Below are positions 63,552 to 64,000 of a stretch of 64,000 nucleotides of DNA, piece by piece. The notes under the pieces were generated by a model. That model worked only from the letters and a program-made list of their open reading frames with translations. It was not told the DNA's origin and made no database searches. The stretch is from Cupriavidus taiwanensis LMG 19424 (GTDB lineage: Bacteria > Pseudomonadota > Gammaproteobacteria > Burkholderiales > Burkholderiaceae). Made by a program: the position numbers and the translations under genes. How positions within the stretch are numbered: position 1 is the first letter of the stretch; every line of letters starts with the position of its first letter. Where the stretch lies: positions 1,240,001-1,304,000 of the forward strand of contig NC_010528.1 of the NCBI RefSeq assembly GCF_000069785.1, given 5' to 3'.

Positions 63552-63962
63552 ATGAATGATCGAGACGCGAATTCCATGACCGCTGCAGCACTGGGTGAGA
63601 TGAGCGACCGGCAGGCATCCTCCCTTGACGATGCAATGCCGGAAGCCCGCGCGACCGAAGTTCCCACGCTGACCAAGGCCGAGCTTGCCGAGATGCTGTT
63701 CGACCAGGTGGGCCTGAACAAGCGTGAATCGAAGGACATGGTCGAGGCCTTCTTCGACGTCATCCGCGAAGCGCTGGAGCAGGGCGACAGCGTCAAGCTT
63801 TCCGGCTTCGGCAACTTCCAGTTGCGCGACAAGCCCCAGCGGCCCGGCCGCAATCCCAAGACCGGCGAAGTCATCCCGATCACCGCGCGCCGCGTAGTCA
63901 CGTTCCACGCCAGCCAGAAGCTGAAGGGCCTGGTCGAAGAACGCGCCGGCATCGCCGGCTGA
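63552..63962 (+). CDS. ihfA: Integration host factor, alpha subunit, with N-terminal extension
   Basis: A 136-residue protein. Residues from about 39 onward match IHF alpha: [30 protein letters not shown] and [10 protein letters not shown], the DNA-bending beta arm. The first 38 residues are an acidic, low-complexity extension not found in E. coli IhfA (99 residues). In-frame ATGs at 63576, 63600 and 63636 are alternative starts, and none has a clear ribosome site, so the start is uncertain. IHF alpha pairs with beta to bend DNA. The pheT-ihfA order is shared with E. coli. Confidence 0.94.
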   Translation: MNDRDANSMTAAALGEMSDRQASSLDDAMPEARATEVPTLTKAELAEMLFDQVGLNKRESKDMVEAFFDVIREALEQGDSVKLSGFGNFQLRDKPQRPGRNPKTGEVIPITARRVVTFHASQKLKGLVEERAGIAG

Positions 63963-64000
63963 CGCGTCACCCGAACGGCGGATTGCTTCCCGAGGCCGGC

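Noticed and set aside
60978..63908. A 976-codon open frame on the minus strand
   Set aside because: It is the antisense shadow of pheT and ihfA; composition is biased and no motif is present.

Overview
The window is a GC-rich chromosomal segment with dense, mostly single-copy bacterial genes. The order relA - tRNA-Val - thrS - infC - rpmI - rplT - pheS - pheT - ihfA, the 3-hydroxybutyrate dehydrogenase and CoA-transferase genes, the lipase/foldase pair and the Bug-type solute-binding protein all point to a betaproteobacterium of the Burkholderiaceae, most likely Cupriavidus or a close relative. This is an inference from gene content and protein character; no database search was run. There is no rRNA, CRISPR array, transposase, integrase or phage gene, so most of the window reads as core chromosome with accessory metabolic cassettes.

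Layout. 1-5.9 kb: the 3' end of a pyruvate carboxylase gene, a PagL-like lipid A deacylase, a pirin, and a thiolase-like/DUF35 pair divergent from an IclR regulator. 6-13.7 kb: a complete dipeptide-type ABC importer (binding protein, two permeases, two ATPases) followed by a porin and an N-formylglutamate amidohydrolase-like enzyme. 13.7-26.4 kb: housekeeping and metabolic genes (FAD-linked oxidase, DUF2069, WrbA, YihY, Mpo1-like protein, alpha/beta hydrolase, MetY, CBS protein, MFS-acyltransferase fusion, GST-like protein, chorismate synthase, MFS transporter), with a 138-bp inverted repeat between two convergent genes at 17.7-17.9 kb.

26.4-36.3 kb is the most distinctive accessory region. 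A porin and an aldehyde dehydrogenase diverge from a GntR regulator, a Bug binding protein, an enolase-superfamily enzyme, an RraA-like enzyme, a uronate dehydrogenase and an SMP-30 lactonase; a secreted lipoprotein with a glycosidase-like fold follows. The set reads as a pathway that takes up sugar acids and oxidises them, but no recognisable keto-deoxyglucarate dehydratase is present, which leaves the RraA-like protein as the candidate for the missing step. Two near-identical 18-bp palindromes, one in the aldehyde dehydrogenase/GntR gap and one directly before the porin, suggest a shared operator.

36.3-48.2 kb: an FAD oxidoreductase with its own GntR regulator, a YcgR/PilZ c-di-GMP receptor, secreted lipase and its membrane foldase, ETF-ubiquinone oxidoreductase, an SDR, a three-gene TRAP transporter and a thioesterase. 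48.2-53.8 kb: a PAS-LuxR regulator divergent from a two-subunit CoA-transferase, two small cysteine-rich proteins (DGC and DUF411 types), 3-hydroxybutyrate dehydrogenase, an alpha/beta hydrolase and RidA. Together with the CoA-transferase, the dehydrogenase fits ketone-body and polyhydroxybutyrate turnover.

53.8-64 kb: the translation and stringent-response block. RelA has a degenerate hydrolase domain, tRNA-Val(GAC) has a promoter that starts inside relA, infC begins with an ATC codon, the rpmI leader is structured, and ihfA closes the window.
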